Origin: Hermodice carunculata
Taxonomy: Eukaryota > Annelida > Polychaeta > Eunicida > Amphinomidae
Direction: 5' to 3'
Length of the DNA: 64,000 nt
NCBI GenBank assembly: GCA_964020975.1
Contig: OZ026617.1
Coordinates: 31,792,836-31,856,835, forward strand
Shown one piece after another: positions 48,996 through 60,775 of this stretch. A program made the position numbers and the translations under genes. The notes below the pieces were generated by a model. That model had not been told where the DNA came from, made no database searches, and saw nothing but the letters and a program-made list of their open reading frames with translations. Within the stretch, counting starts at the first letter, position 1, and each line of letters opens with the position of its first letter.

Positions 48996-51963
48996 GTTTT
49001 TTATCCATTGTAACGGTCATTGAAGACAGGTTTTATATTATGTACAATATGCTCTTCAGTGGTGGCAGAAGTAGAGGCAGCTTGCACCATGTTGATGTGA
49101 TGAGAAGATGGGAGGATGAATAGCACACAGTTTCATGTGACAGAAAGCTGCATACTTGATATATTTGCAGGCCATGGGCTTCACACTGAGTGTTGTCAGG
49201 CGTGCAGATGTAATATTTCTGTCATGGTTAATTAGCCCATTTCTCTTACATAAAAGTATTATAGTGAGTCATAAACCTGAACAGCACTGAGGTATATTTC
49301 AACTTGCACTTGAAAGAGCACACTCAGTTTTTGCCCCAGAACATATTTATGTTTATGGACTTTATTTATTACTCTTCAGTAATCGTGCATTGTGGAGGCT
49401 GAAAGAGGGGGGTGTTGCTCGTCTGCATGTAATCAGTGATCACAAGTTTGTGTTTTCATTGCATTCACAGTTACATCACTCAGTCAATAACTTGGCTGAT
49501 GAAACAAAAACAAAACAAAAATAGTCTGTCAAGAGATTATGTGTCAGTCCATTTCTCTGTAAAACCCAAGGGAAATATTTTGTTTTTGACCATTCAAAAA
49601 AAAAAAAAAAAAGGACCTCATAGAGTGTGTCCATATGTATTTATCATGGGGGCAATCAAACCCCTTAGGACTGCAATGTACCTTTGTGTAAAGCTGTTCA
49701 TCAGTCATACAATATGCCAGTGTACTGTGTGTAAAAAGTGGCTCCTGCTATATGGGACCACCCATGCTGCCAACCAGTGGTCAGGTGGCTGGTGGTCTTT
49801 AATTGCATGTAAAGGAAAGCAACGGTTTAATGTATACCAGCTTTTTGGATGGATAGTGTTAAAAATCCATCTAGTCTCATACAATGGATGTTTTTTATAG
49901 CGCAAACAGATGCACAGTAGATCTGATAGATGCCAGACTGTATAGTCTTTTTTTGAGGGGGTGTGATATGTGAAGGGATAGTGCATAACATTCATCAAGG
50001 GAAAAGCACAAAGGCATTAATATGTTAAGGGGGTGTCCATCTGGTCCATTTTTTCCTGGACCTGTTTTGCTCCAATTTGGTACAAAGTGATCTTGTAATG
50101 CAGAGATGATATGGTCAGATTGCTGGGTCACTGTGACATGACGAAGATGTTGGGAAGGTATGATATCAGTCAATATAACACTGGTCTGCCTATTTTTATT
50201 TTTTAACCATATTTCTGTATTCAGGATCACCTGATAGTACATGAAATACTGATGTAAAGGCTCTCCCGACAAGCTTCATGGTGCACATATGAGTGACCAC
50301 ATTAATTTTGTTTGATTTTGGTTTAAACATACTTCAGTCAAAAACAAATACAAATCGGTTGATGGCGACTGGAAAAGAGGGCTTATCCCTATATTAACTC
50401 TTCTCGCCATTGTGTAATTTCATTAATGAGATTCATTATCAGCCCACTGTTGTTGGGTATTTCAACTGATTCTGTGCAAAATGTAAAAGGCACAAAATAT
50501 TTTTATATGAAAAAGACGCGTATAATATGGGTCATCTCTTGGCTGCTCCATTAATTGATTTAAGCTGCAACTTGAAAGTTACCAATGTGTCAGCACTTGG
50601 TCATGGGTGCTTTTACATGGTTGATGTTGGGATCATATACATGTGACTTTGGCTTACTTTTGGAAGTCACAGGGCAAGTTTTGTAAGTTTGGTTGTCACA
50701 TGACAACGCAATCCCTTTTGGCTGTGACTTTGAAATTGCTTGCAATGATGTTATAACTTCGGGGCTTAAGGTGACCTTGACCCAGTGTGTGAGTTGCCTT
50801 AAATTTTTGTCAATTGATAGTTACACCAGAACTGTTGGGGCTATAGATTTAGTTCATTAAGTCAATGGCATTGGACAACCTTGGTGATATGTTTTGAGTG
50901 ATCATCCATTGACCCTTTGTGTAGATTAATGAAGAAGATTAACTGAAAAAAAAAAGGTTCTTAACACAACTGTTTCATGGTGACAGAGGTGGCGTACCCT
51001 TCTTCCCTTGTTACAAATGGATTGTGGTACTTCATGCAGAGGGTCAGTAACCAATGAAATTTTAAAAAAAAAAAAAAAAAATCAAAACTCTGCCTGCAAT
51101 CTAGACATGTTGACAACTAATGAAAGCTCCTCTGAGGAGATATTTTGGCATGTATTTCTCATTTAAACCCAGATTAATGTATACAGACCAGCAGTCCCTG
51201 CTCTCAAATGGGTTACCTATGGAAGAACACTAAGATACGTTCGCATCACTATTTACCTTTCTTTTGTGATTTAAGATATGTTGGGAGAGTGGGTTTGCCA
51301 GTAGGAAATACAAATGCACTATCATTTACTATGATTCTGTCAGCCTATCCATTCATTTCCATGGGTAGAACAAAATGTTGACATTACGACAGACTAGGAA
51401 CTACCTTCATTATTTAGTTGTGTGAGAAGATAGAAACAATGATATTAATCAAGTGCTCTTTGGTTTAATCCTGTGGTGATATGATGAATGAGCTCTGGCA
51501 GAACCTTCAAATTTTGCTCCTGAGGGAAGCAACTTCATTAGGATTGTACACCATGAAATAGCCTCAATTCTAACATCTATTGACCATGGTTGGCATATGT
51601 CGATCACTGACAAACAATTATGGATTGAAATTGTGAAAACCACTTGACTCGAGTTCCGTGTGACGATATACATGATCCATCATTGGTGTAATGATTCATC
51701 AAATAATTGCATGTGCATGAGAGGATTTTCATTAAATATCACAAGTCACTGCTTTACAAGTTGTGATACCAGGGACCTGAACCAGCTTTTATTGTAGTAG
51801 TCACTAACATGCCATTTTATTCGTAGAAAGGATGGCGTAGTTGCAAATGGAGATATCTATTAATGTTCCTTGTGAATGTGATAATCAGAGTTTTCCCCCT
51901 GGAGAGAGGAATCAAAGTTTCATTATCTAGAATTCATAATTCTGTGCTGGAGACAGCTGGTAA
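48996..51963. other. No recognisable feature
   Basis: AT-rich DNA with A-tracts near 49596-49612 and 51064-51080. A 154-codon frame at 49436-49900 crosses one A-tract and shows no domain; it is not called. Confidence 0.35.
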
Positions 51964-52925
51964 GGGATCGTGTACAAATAAAAACCTTTCCAAAATTAAA
52001 AAAAAACAATGGAATCTGATTACCCCCCTCCCTCCATGCCCATTCCAATATCACCAAATTTTTGGAAAACCAACATGTCAGCTGCTGCAGACATACATCT
52101 CAACCCATACATTCTTTCACCCATATATTGGAAAAACAACAGGTATGTGTCACTTAAATATATTCTTTTAACTCCTAGCACTATGCCAGTATCTGGTATC
52201 GCACACAGTGTGCCACCGGGCAGTCCTCTAATCGCTTGCGCAAGAGAGGACATGCTGGATTCAACGTGCCTGGGCTCTGTGAGTTTTGCGATTCGATCCT
52301 AGTGATCAACACAAAGTCGGTCAGAAATTACATGAGGTATAATTCTGTGCAATTTTTATTTCAATTTACCCCCTAAATTTTTTTATGCTTTATGGGATGT
52401 CAAGCGTCTGGTCACCTTTTTTTTTTTTTTTTTTACCAACAAACACGGTCACGGGCCGTGCAACACTAGCGAGTGTGAACAGGCATGAGTCCAGGCATGG
52501 TTTTCCGTCATGTGCGTATATTTTTCCAGACCTTCGGTCATAAATTTCATTCCTCATTTGTTCTTTTATACATATTTTTATCCTTTCAGACATTTTAATC
52601 AAATTAACGCAACAAACTTTGTATAAAAACATCGTGCCGTGACGTATCTGAGACAGCGATCGACAACATATCGTGCTTACGCAACTCTCAATCAGGCTTA
52701 TCTTCGTCACTGTGCAGTGACGGAATCTGCGTATTTTTCTTGCCTTGCATGTGGAATTTTCATTCCTGCCTTTATCTGTGTCTAGATCTGTTCCATCGAA
52801 GTCGTTTTGCAAAAGTATGATGTCAAAATTTCGCATCTTGGTCCTATAATCTTTGCGTGAATGCGACATGTTCACCTGCACAACAAATCGAACTTGACTC
52901 AAGCACATGGCAAACAACGAGTTTG

Positions 52926-53122
52926 ATTGGACGGTGACTTGCATGTGGCCAAATCCATCCAATGAGAAACCTGGAAATGACCCAGCGCATTTATAATGAG
53001 GTTCAATTCTCATTCTGGGCTATTTTTGGAGGGATACCCCAGGAATATTTATTTGTTAGCCAATAAGAGAGCTTGTTACATTTAGAGACGAAATTCTCAG
53101 GATTCCAGCAGTATGAAAAACA
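52926..53122 (+). promoter_or_regulatory. CCAAT-rich promoter-like segment inside the Harbinger element
   Basis: Three CCAAT-type boxes occur at 52926-52930 (as ATTGG), 52959-52963 and 53060-53064, within 200 bp of an ATG in the context AAACAATGGCGGAC. This matches the YY1-type AANATGGCGG signal often found over animal start codons. A weak TATA-like TTTATAATG lies near 52991. Such spacing is typical of animal housekeeping promoters. That it works as a promoter is inference. Confidence 0.35.
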
Positions 53123-53210
53123 ATGGCGGACGATGCAAAACATCGTGGCGGCAAAGGGGCAAAGTTACGCAGTTTGGGAGTTGTATCATTCAAAGTGTCA
53201 CGTAAAACGG
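53123..53210 (+). CDS. Candidate first exon carried by the Harbinger element
   Basis: The ATG at 53123 begins an 88-nt frame encoding MADDAKHRGGKGAKLRSLGV then VSFKVSRKT. It ends at a possible donor (ACGG followed by GTAGTT). The peptide is basic and unrecognised. The GC content and CpG content resemble coding DNA more than the flanks do. Without the donor the frame closes at a stop about 31 codons further on. It might be the first exon of an element-encoded protein, a captured host exon, or chance. Confidence 0.25.
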
Positions 53211-53858
53211 GTAGTTGTTTCATTTTTATCCATATAATAAAAATATATTTCTTTCTATCTCAAAATCGAAATAGCCATCCGTAAATAATGAAGTTTGTCT
53301 ACGACAAAATGCACACGCTTGACGGTAAATAAACATAACGGGCCGGTGGGAGGCTGTCGACGGTCGGCGTGCTGTGTTGGCGGGTATAACCGCCTACCGC
53401 GACAAACGATGTTCAGATACATGTCGAGTATGACCGCCGACGGCGTGCTAGGTGTTAATATCCTCCAAAAACTACACCTCCTTATTAAAACAATACATGA
53501 GAATTAAGTTGCATTGGAAAGGTTATGCAGACCATGCATGATCAGGCTAGTCTTTAAAAATGACCGCTAGCGCTACCGCTACCGCATTGTTACATCGATA
53601 ATTTTGAAGCTTTCCAAAAAATTGGTGAAATTCCGATTTTGCCATTAACCCCCTCCCTCCATTCCGAGGGTTTCTCGGAATTTTGGAAAGGTTTTTATTT
53701 GTACACGATCCCTAACTGAAAGCAAGGAGAATGGCTGAAACCTTTTCTGCCCTGTGGTTACACTACTATATGATGGAAGTTAGAGGTTAAAAGCCAGGGG
53801 TTGAAATTAACCCAAGTCCAGGTATAAAAGGTCGTGGGCTAACGTGAACTGGTACCAA

Positions 53859-54021
53859 TACAGTAACTCCTGCTGTATGTGACCAGCATTCTGCCATGGA
53901 AAAGTGGTCACATACAACAAGAAGTCTTTCGCCACAGGTAAATATACAAAGAAATGGACTCTTGCAGCTGTGTGCAGGTGGCCTGTCATGGCAGTAGTCA
54001 CATACAGCAGGTACCAATGTA
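53859..54021. mobile_element. TA-flanked MITE with TGTATGTGAC termini
   Basis: TACAGTAACTCCTGCTGTAT-GTGACCA at the left matches the inverse of GTCACATACAGCAGGTACCA-ATGTA at the right. An inner GTGGTCACATACAAC repeats the motif, and TA lies at both edges. It is non-coding and probably Tc1/mariner-type. Confidence 0.6.
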
Positions 54022-56200
54022 TTTAGCTCTCAGCCTGACTTATTACTGAGGTTAGCATTGTTGTGGATCCAGTTGTTTCCATTTTTCTTTTCCCTGATAT
54101 GTCCAGGGGGGTGTCATTTAAAACAGATAAATTTTCTACTCTGCTGAGCAAGTGTAGTAACATGGAACTTTGTCTGCTTTGCAGGCAACTGTTTGTTGTT
54201 GTTCTTCAAATTTACTTTTGGTTTCCTTGTGACAAGTCTTGAAATCAATGAAACCTCATGATTTTTGTTTTCTTTTTTCTTTTTTTTTTTTGTTTTTTTT
54301 TTTTTTTTTTGATAGAAATAGGTATGTAGGCAAGTCCAACTTAAGGATTTTATTTGGGTGAACTGGACTTAATTCTCACCTTGACCTGATCTTCAAGATC
54401 ACAGGGTAATTTTTGTGAAATCTGAGTGGCTTTGACATAACTCAAGGTCAAAGAGTCATTTATGTGTTACTGTTATCAGTTTGTGTACAATAACAACTGA
54501 AGAAATTAACAAAACTTGGTAGGATTATGTATGTGTGTGAGAACTAGGCTGCCATTGTATTTGGGTCACTTTGACCTAAGTTTCTAGCTCCAAAGGACAC
54601 TTTTTGTATGAAGTTGGTATCCTTGCAGTAATATTATCAGTTATCACCTGAATTCGGGGGCAAAATGTTCCACCAGGAAACATTTGATTGTGTGTTTCAA
54701 AATTAGAAGCATCTAGCTTTAGATGAACGAGACACTGTGTGTGTATGTTACAATGCTTATGCTCAGATCAGCTCTGTTTTCACACATATACAACTTTTAA
54801 ATTTCACAGAGTTTTGCATTTCATGCATTTAGCAAGTTTTATTTTCACTATTTTGGACAAGAGTCCAGTCTTGACTATTGGGTTCTCAAACATGTTGCTT
54901 GACTGGTCTTAGTAGTAATGCTGTTTGTATAACTTGATGTTACAAGTACATTGGGTGAGAACATGATCTTGATGATACATAGAAAGAGGTACATGTATTG
55001 TGATATGGCTTCTGTCCATGGTATTAAAGCATAGATATCATAACAAATAATTGCCCTATTGTCACTGTTAAGCACCCAGAGCACTTGGGAAATTTTGAGA
55101 ACCTAAGACTCAAGTTCAGATCCATATTTTGAATATTACAACAGTGTTTTTGCATATTTATGGTCAAAATTTATAACAGTATAAGAGTGATATTATTTTA
55201 GCATTTTCGTAAAAAAAGGACATGTACCAAAAAGGGATGATATGGTAACTATTTAACAACAACGGTATGTTATTAGGTATACAGAGATCAGGCAAGTGTC
55301 TCACAGCACATGAGCAGAGGAATTAATTAAAGGAATCAAACCAGTCACTTGGACCTTTTAGACCACTAATGGGGTATTACGTGAGAGTCTGAGCAGAAGC
55401 ATGCCACTGCTGCTTTCATGTTAAAGGGTAAATCATTTGGCCTCCAAGAATGGGAATAAATTCTGTGATTCTCCTTGTCTAGTGTTACAAACATGCATTT
55501 TTGCGTGATTTTTTTTGCACTCAAAGCAATATTTACAAGTGAAAGCAGATCAAGGGCTGCAGTCAGCACAGGCACTGTGCATATTGTGTGTGGAAACACT
55601 CAGGCTTGTTTGACTTAAAACAACTTGGCCACTAGACATGCATGTAATAGTACCATAAGGTGTGCCACTGAATAATTGATCTTGACAACAGTGGGACTTG
55701 CAATAGTCACTAGAGTTCCATGTCTCTGCAGTGTAATATCCTATTCTGCTTGGACACATACCCTCAGTACATCTATACATGCACAGGTTTCAGGTTAAAA
55801 TTTCTGTGATGTTTTTACCAGTTCAGTCCAAAATGACCACACTTGGATGTCAAACTTTGTCAACTGTGGTAAAATAGTTCTGTCAGTGTCCATCACAACA
55901 AAACTTGCCATGACTAGTTGTACATGTATCAACATGTCTGCATTTATGCAAGCAGGGAAACAGAAAAAAAGTGGTCCAGAGTAACTACTTTTCTCAGCAT
56001 CCTTTGGACACATGAGTTCTGAGGGAAAAGAAGGGTCAATGTTAACAGCTTTGTTGAGGGACCAAGAGCACCCTTTTCCCACCAGATCATACCAAACAAA
56101 CTATTTTCAAAATTTGGTAGCATTTTACCCACTAAAAGTGCCACGTGATCTATCATGCATTGAAATTCTGTACAGAGTGTTTTTTCAATCAGTGACAAGA
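54022..56200. other. Unassigned DNA with degenerate GGTCA repeat
   Basis: A poly(T) tract lies at about 54276-54311. The part 54330-54680 has TTGACCTGATCTTCAAGATC, ACTCAAGGTCAAAGAGTCA and CACTTTGACCTAAG phrases related to the GGTCA-rich dispersed repeats. No gene is recognised. Confidence 0.4.
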
Positions 56201-56465
56201 TTAACTCTTCCAGTGCTGAATTGCTGGCTGAGTCAGCAGTCTTTGTTAGCATGTTTTGGACACCATGTGCCCAAAGTGTCTGACACACCCAACCCATGCC
56301 AGGGAAAGTTACTCTTTGGTGTTAATCCAAGGCACAAAGGATTAAGACCCGGGAAGAAACAAATACAGAAGGGAGAAGTGTATGTACATATACCGTCTTT
56401 CTCACAATGGGCATCCATACATCTGATAAGCACCTTCTGCCCCACTGGGGTCCAAAAAAGGTTAA
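56201..56465. mobile_element. Probable TTAA MITE, decayed (family B-like)
   Basis: The left end TTAACTCTTCCAGTGCTGAA resembles B2 (TTAACTCTGTCAGTGCCAA). The core keeps CAGTCTTTGTTAGCATG and CCCATGCCAGGGAAAGTTAC. A TTAA at 56462-56465 may be the right edge, but the terminus beside it does not match well. Confidence 0.4.
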
Positions 56466-57488
56466 GTGAGCCTAAATACTCCACATTTAAGCATATTTTT
56501 CATGGTATTACATCTATTATATTCAGAATATAAGGGAAGAATGCACGGTTGTTTCAGTTTAATTTCATAAGTGCTCAAGTCGCTCATAGGGAGAAATACA
56601 CAGTATTTGTGCCATTTGTATTCATATTGGCACCCGTTTGTGAAAAGACAGCTCAAACTTGTTGAAGAACCAGTGCTTCATTCAACTGAAGCTGATTTGT
56701 ATTCATAGTTATGGCGCTGTTCACAGTTGCAATAGATCACCTGTACTGTATGGTAGGCACCTGGCTGGCAGGACTGCAGTCAACTTGGCACCAGGCAGAG
56801 CTTACAGGGGAGTGCATGGGTACAGGGAATGGTCATATATGTGTTCTCTTTATCCTTTATAATTATCAATTAATTGATGTTAATGAATATCTTAAGTTAT
56901 TATAGATGTCGAAAAGTTATGGTATTTTCATAAGTGGCTCATGAAGTATATATATAGTTTAGCTTTCCTTGTTCAAAGCAACATTGTACCCATTGCTTGC
57001 CTCCAGAAAACAAAACCGGTCAGTACAGGACCGGTGCCAAATGTAACAATGATGTGGTCCCTGTCAGTGTTATTGCTTACAGGCAAACCATGCTGCTATC
57101 TGCTACATTGAGTTGTACCCTTATCACCTGCCAGACACATGTAGGGGTTACAGTATGTTGGGCTCCTAACACAGGATGTTAAGAGCTGATACTGGTGGAC
57201 ATCCTTCTGAATGCTATTAACTTTAAACCCAAGTGACTAAGTTGGTTTGGTGCCTGCCACAGGGTGGTGTAATCTCTTAAGTTACCTGTAAACTCAGCTT
57301 ATCTAACTTGCCCCTTTTAGGGATGGCGGGATTCTCTCACACACACACATACCCCCACCATCACCACCACGAAATTTTGTACCAGGTTCACTGGGCTTCT
57401 TGTGAGACAGGTGATAAATTTGAGGTACAATGGCTCCTCTTTTGAGAGAAGACATCAGACCAGCTGCTACAATACTCTGTCGTTTCAG
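56466..57488. other. No recognisable feature
   Basis: AT-rich DNA with a CA-rich stretch near 57340. ACAATGGCTCCTCTTTTGAG at 57427 may be a lone left end of the CAGTGGTCCCC MITE family. Confidence 0.35.
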
Positions 57489-57665
57489 TTAACTCATTCA
57501 ACACTTTGGTGACTTGCCAGGCAGTGCCAAAACCACTGACTCAAGGCTATAGGCATGTTGGTACTTGAGTGGAAGCTCTTTTCATGAAGAATTTAAATAT
57601 GCTATTGTCATCTTAAGTCTAGGTAAATAAACAGAAAAATCAGAGACTGGTATGGAATGAGTTAA
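57489..57665. mobile_element. TTAA-flanked MITE, family C (copy C2), one palindrome arm deleted
   Basis: TTAA-CTCATTCAACAC at the left and GTATGGAATGAG-TTAA at the right give intact TTAA on both sides. The right palindrome arm (TGACTTGCCAGGCAGTGCCA) and the right interior (GGCATGTTGGTACTTGA, TCTAGGTAAATA) match C1. The left arm and the inner part of the right arm are missing, so the copy is 177 bp instead of 238. Confidence 0.8.
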
Positions 57666-58125
57666 AAGCTTTCTTAGGTGGGTCAGTGGTACCTGCTGCT
57701 TAAAACCATCCCTACTACTACATGTATTAGAAAGTGGTCTGATACGGTAAATTCAATTAATTTTGCTGTATTTTCATTTTTGGTTATTTTTACTGTTGGC
57801 ACAAAAATATGAAAATAATGGATGAAATAATATTTTTAACACAGGTTTAGGCCTACTAAAAACCATTTATACAGTACAGTAAAATAAAAACTTCAGTTAC
57901 TTGCCTGAAATTATAAGAAGAGGAACTTTGTACATATGAAAATGAGTACATTTCCATGTACAATATTAAGTGGTCCAAAAATGCAGATGAAATGGCAACG
58001 AAAACAATTGTCATCACAGAGTAGTCATAAAAACATGATCTCTTGGGAGGTGGTCTTAGCAGCTGCCATTGTATTTTAGTTAATGGCAAGTGACAATAGG
58101 CTCAAGTGTCATGGAAGGGTTGTCT

Positions 58126-58371
58126 TTAACTCTGTCAGTGCCAAGTTTGGACTGAGTCTACAGCTTTTCTGAGCATGCTTTTGGCATAGTGTGTCCAAAA
58201 CACACCAAGGAAAGCTGTTGACTTGGACTGTTTTATTCTATGGGACGATAGACATCCCAGTACTTAAATGAAAGGCCTTTTACCACGAATATTAATGTAG
58301 TATCTATTTGATAATTCCAAGAAGTTCTTGGGTACTTTGACTTTAGTTGCAGTTGGCGGTGAAAGAGTTAA
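58126..58371. mobile_element. TTAA-flanked MITE, family B (copy B2)
   Basis: TTAA-CTCTGTCAGTGCCAA at the left and TTGGCGGTGAAAGAG-TTAA at the right. The core has arms AGTCTACAGCTTTTCTGAGC and AAGGAAAGCTGTTGACT, about 57 bp end to end with several mismatches. It lies about 360 bp upstream of the ABHD17 exon, inside its last intron. A short MITE remnant (GGTACCACTGTATG, about 58410) follows. Confidence 0.8.
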
Positions 58372-58720
58372 AATGCCCTGTTGTCTCACATGAGAGGCAG
58401 TCCTGATGACAGGTACCACTGTATGTTTGCCATGTTCATTTTATTTGGATTGATGATGATGATAGACTGCTTTTGGATGTGCTGTTGGGAGAGCCAGTTA
58501 AACGCTGGATATCTAAAGTGTGACCATCCCAGAATGCATAACTCTTTTGAATAAATGATTCTTTTATATGATTATACAGAAAAGGTGACCACCAATGATA
58601 CTTTAGAAGATAAATGCTTTTTGTCATTTGCCATGTTTGGATAATGTTCCATTGTCTAGCAGGAGAATATATGGTAAAGTGTGCTTTCAAGTTGAACAAT
58701 TGCTGAGTTGACTTTTTTTT

Positions 58721-58730
58721 CTTCTTGCAG
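58721..58730 (+). promoter_or_regulatory. ABHD17: Splice acceptor of the ABHD17 terminal exon
   Basis: A pyrimidine tract (about 58711-58725) runs into CTTCTTGCAG. The cut after G58730 leaves C58731 as the third base of a split codon (Asn or Ser in the family), so this is a phase-2 intron. Confidence 0.85.
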
Positions 58731-58950
58731 CATTGACAAGGTTCCTAAGATTACATCACCTGTTCTTGTAATCCATGGCACCGAGGATGAAGTGATTGAC
58801 TTCTCTCATGGACTGGCCATCTACGAACGTTGCCCACGGACTGTGGAGCCTCTTTGGGTGGAGGGTGCTGGGCATAATGATGTGGAGCTCTATGGCCAGT
58901 ATCTTGAACGACTGAAGCAGTTTATAAGTGTGGAGCTAGCAGTTAATTGA
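58731..58950 (+). CDS. ABHD17: ABHD17 (FAM108) depalmitoylase, terminal exon
   Basis: After the split codon the exon encodes 72 residues beginning [20 protein letters not shown] and ending [12 protein letters not shown], then TGA. From memory of human ABHD17B it is collinear without gaps over this C-terminal part. ABHD17 proteins are membrane-attached alpha/beta-hydrolases that remove palmitate from substrates such as N-Ras and PSD-95. This exon carries two members of the catalytic triad: the Asp in the [13 protein letters not shown] strand-turn and the His in GAGHND. The nucleophile Ser (GQSIG), the palmitoylated Cys-rich N-terminus and about three quarters of the protein lie on other exons. 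I searched the upstream + strand for the expected preceding exon end (coding FDAFP then Asn/Ser) and found none. Nothing in the exon is broken, so it looks functional. Confidence 0.93.
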
Positions 58951-59530
58951 CAACCACTTGAGGCCTTAGTCTAGTTCATCTCACCAAGTTCACCAGTCCA
59001 GAAACTCTGTGCAAGGATTACTTTTTTTTCTTCTTCTTTTTTTTTTTTTTTTTGAAAAAAAATTCGAAAAGTGAGGGAACAGTTTTTTTCTCCCTTTTAC
59101 AAGAGACGAATCTACATGTACCTAAACATGGCATTGGGTGCCAAACTATCACTTTTTCATACTGCTGGATGGTACTAGAGTGTCCTGGAAACTTAAATTG
59201 GGATGGTGGAAACTTGTGGATTCATGTTATGAATGACAGGAACACTTGTATATATGTAACGTGAGGATATATTCTCATTGATTCACTGAGACCACTACCG
59301 GCATGGAAAGTGGTCTTGTGAGGATATTATGGTATCTACAGTTTCACTGGTACTGCATCAAATGCCTTATTGGGATCTGTGTGAGTGGGTGTGGACTGTT
59401 TCATGCTCTAGTCAGTATCTAAACCAAGATCTGGATGGATGAAATTACAATTTACAATGAATACTAAGGCTGAAATTGTTAGAAAAACAAATATGTGACA
59501 TGCAATAAATGTATGTAGATACATAAATTA
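58951..59530 (+). other. ABHD17: ABHD17 3' UTR (inferred)
   Basis: Sequence from the stop codon to just past the first good AATAAA. It includes a T-rich tract at about 59021-59054. The end is inferred from the signal; later AATAAA sites (for example about 61591) allow longer forms. Confidence 0.5.
59504..59509 (+). terminator. ABHD17: Candidate polyadenylation signal of ABHD17
   Basis: A canonical AATAAA in GCAATAAATG, 554 bases after the stop codon, followed by TG-rich sequence (ATTGTGTGTATC near 59535) that could be the downstream element. Confidence 0.5.
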
Positions 59531-60737
59531 TCATGATTGTGTGTATCAGATTCAATTTGGGATTGGAGACTATGGTAAACACTGAAATTTGGAGCTGTTC
59601 TTTTTGTGTGACAGCTTCGCAACTTCACATTTTCAGTCTTGAACCCCTGGTCCTCAACAATACAATGTTCAAAAGCAGATTTTCACTTGCATTTGTACAA
59701 AAAACATCCATTTAATTCACAGTAACATTGGTCATTGTAATATTCTGTAGTGGTGTGTATTAAAGTTGCTACAGAGTATTCTAATGTGTCTCACAAGTCA
59801 CAGTGTACACAGGGGCAGGTAAAACTTTGTCACTTTTGTTTTCAGAGTGGTAAGAAGAAATATTTTTGACCATATTCCTAGATTTATCTGCTCATCAGCA
59901 CCAGATGGTTATCTGGAACCTTTAAGAGAAACATTGTGGATTTTGTGAACATGCACATGATTCAGAGGATGTAATTATGTTCTTTGGACCTCCAGTGGGC
60001 AGGTGGAACTTGGTTAAATGTGCCCTCTGTCAGCCACAGACTGAATCAACCCAACCCCAAGACATTCTGTAGTTGTATTGATCACTGAAATTACTGTATG
60101 TATGTTCACCCAACATTTTAACTGTCTGTGTTTCGACTTGCCAAAGACTCCCGGGTCCTCATTGCCTGTACATTTATGCCAGCACCTCATTGTAAATGCC
60201 ATCTGGGAACATAAGGTGGACCAAAATGGACATAATCACTTCACATTTGTATGGGAACACAATTTTTGTAGCCCCCATATATTTTGTCAAATTGTATAGG
60301 AATATCGGTCCTGGTGGACCTATATTTCGTGGTGGAGACTACTTTGTATTTCAGTTATGGCCGAGGCAGTTCCAAATATTATCCACAGGAGGTGGTGGAA
60401 TCTGGTTGTAGACTTGTCTGATGAATTGGGTAAGGGGCAGTCCGTTGATTTTTATGCCTCACCAATACAAAAGGAGGTATTATGTTTTTGTGTTGACTGT
60501 CCGTCCAGTCGTGCGTTGCCATGGTGTCATAAAGGCCTTGACAGATTTTGCTCAAATTTAGCAGAAAGGTACCTCATGTGGCAGAGGTGAACTCGTTGAG
60601 GAGTGGTGTGTTGCTGTGAACTTGGGGAGGCATATCAGTCAACATGAAACAGTCATGTCATATTTTCTATCTTGGAGAAAACCAAGGAAATTATTAAGTT
60701 CACTGTCATGAAGAGTTTAAACTTAGTGGACTGGCTA

Positions 60738-60775
<38 letters not shown>

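Larger units (their letters stand above)
51964..53712. mobile_element. 1749-bp PIF/Harbinger-type element with perfect terminal repeats
   Basis: The termini are perfect 34-bp inverted repeats (51964-51997 and 53679-53712), starting GGGATCGTGTACAAATAAAA. The homology continues imperfectly inward, with CCCCCTCCCTCC and TCACCAA-TTTTTGGAAA on both sides. TAA lies directly outside both ends (51961-51963 and 53713-53715). GGG ends with a TWA target duplication are the hallmark of PIF/Harbinger. No DDE transposase or Myb-like ORF is recognised, so it is non-autonomous. The interior is far richer in CpG than the surroundings and contains promoter-like sequence. A 207-codon minus-strand frame (52390-53013) matches no known family. 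Confidence 0.75.

Noticed and set aside
49436-49900. 154-codon + strand frame
   Set aside because: It crosses an A-tract (poly-K), has no domain and no splice or codon-use support.
52390-53013. 207-codon minus-strand frame inside the Harbinger-type element
   Set aside because: No DDE, Myb or other domain recognised; CpG-rich DNA has fewer chance stops, and the composition (many Cys, Ser, Arg) does not look protein-like. The promoter-like signals read on the opposite strand.
56012-56533. 173-codon + strand frame
   Set aside because: It runs through a decayed TTAA MITE and flanking non-coding DNA; no family resemblance.
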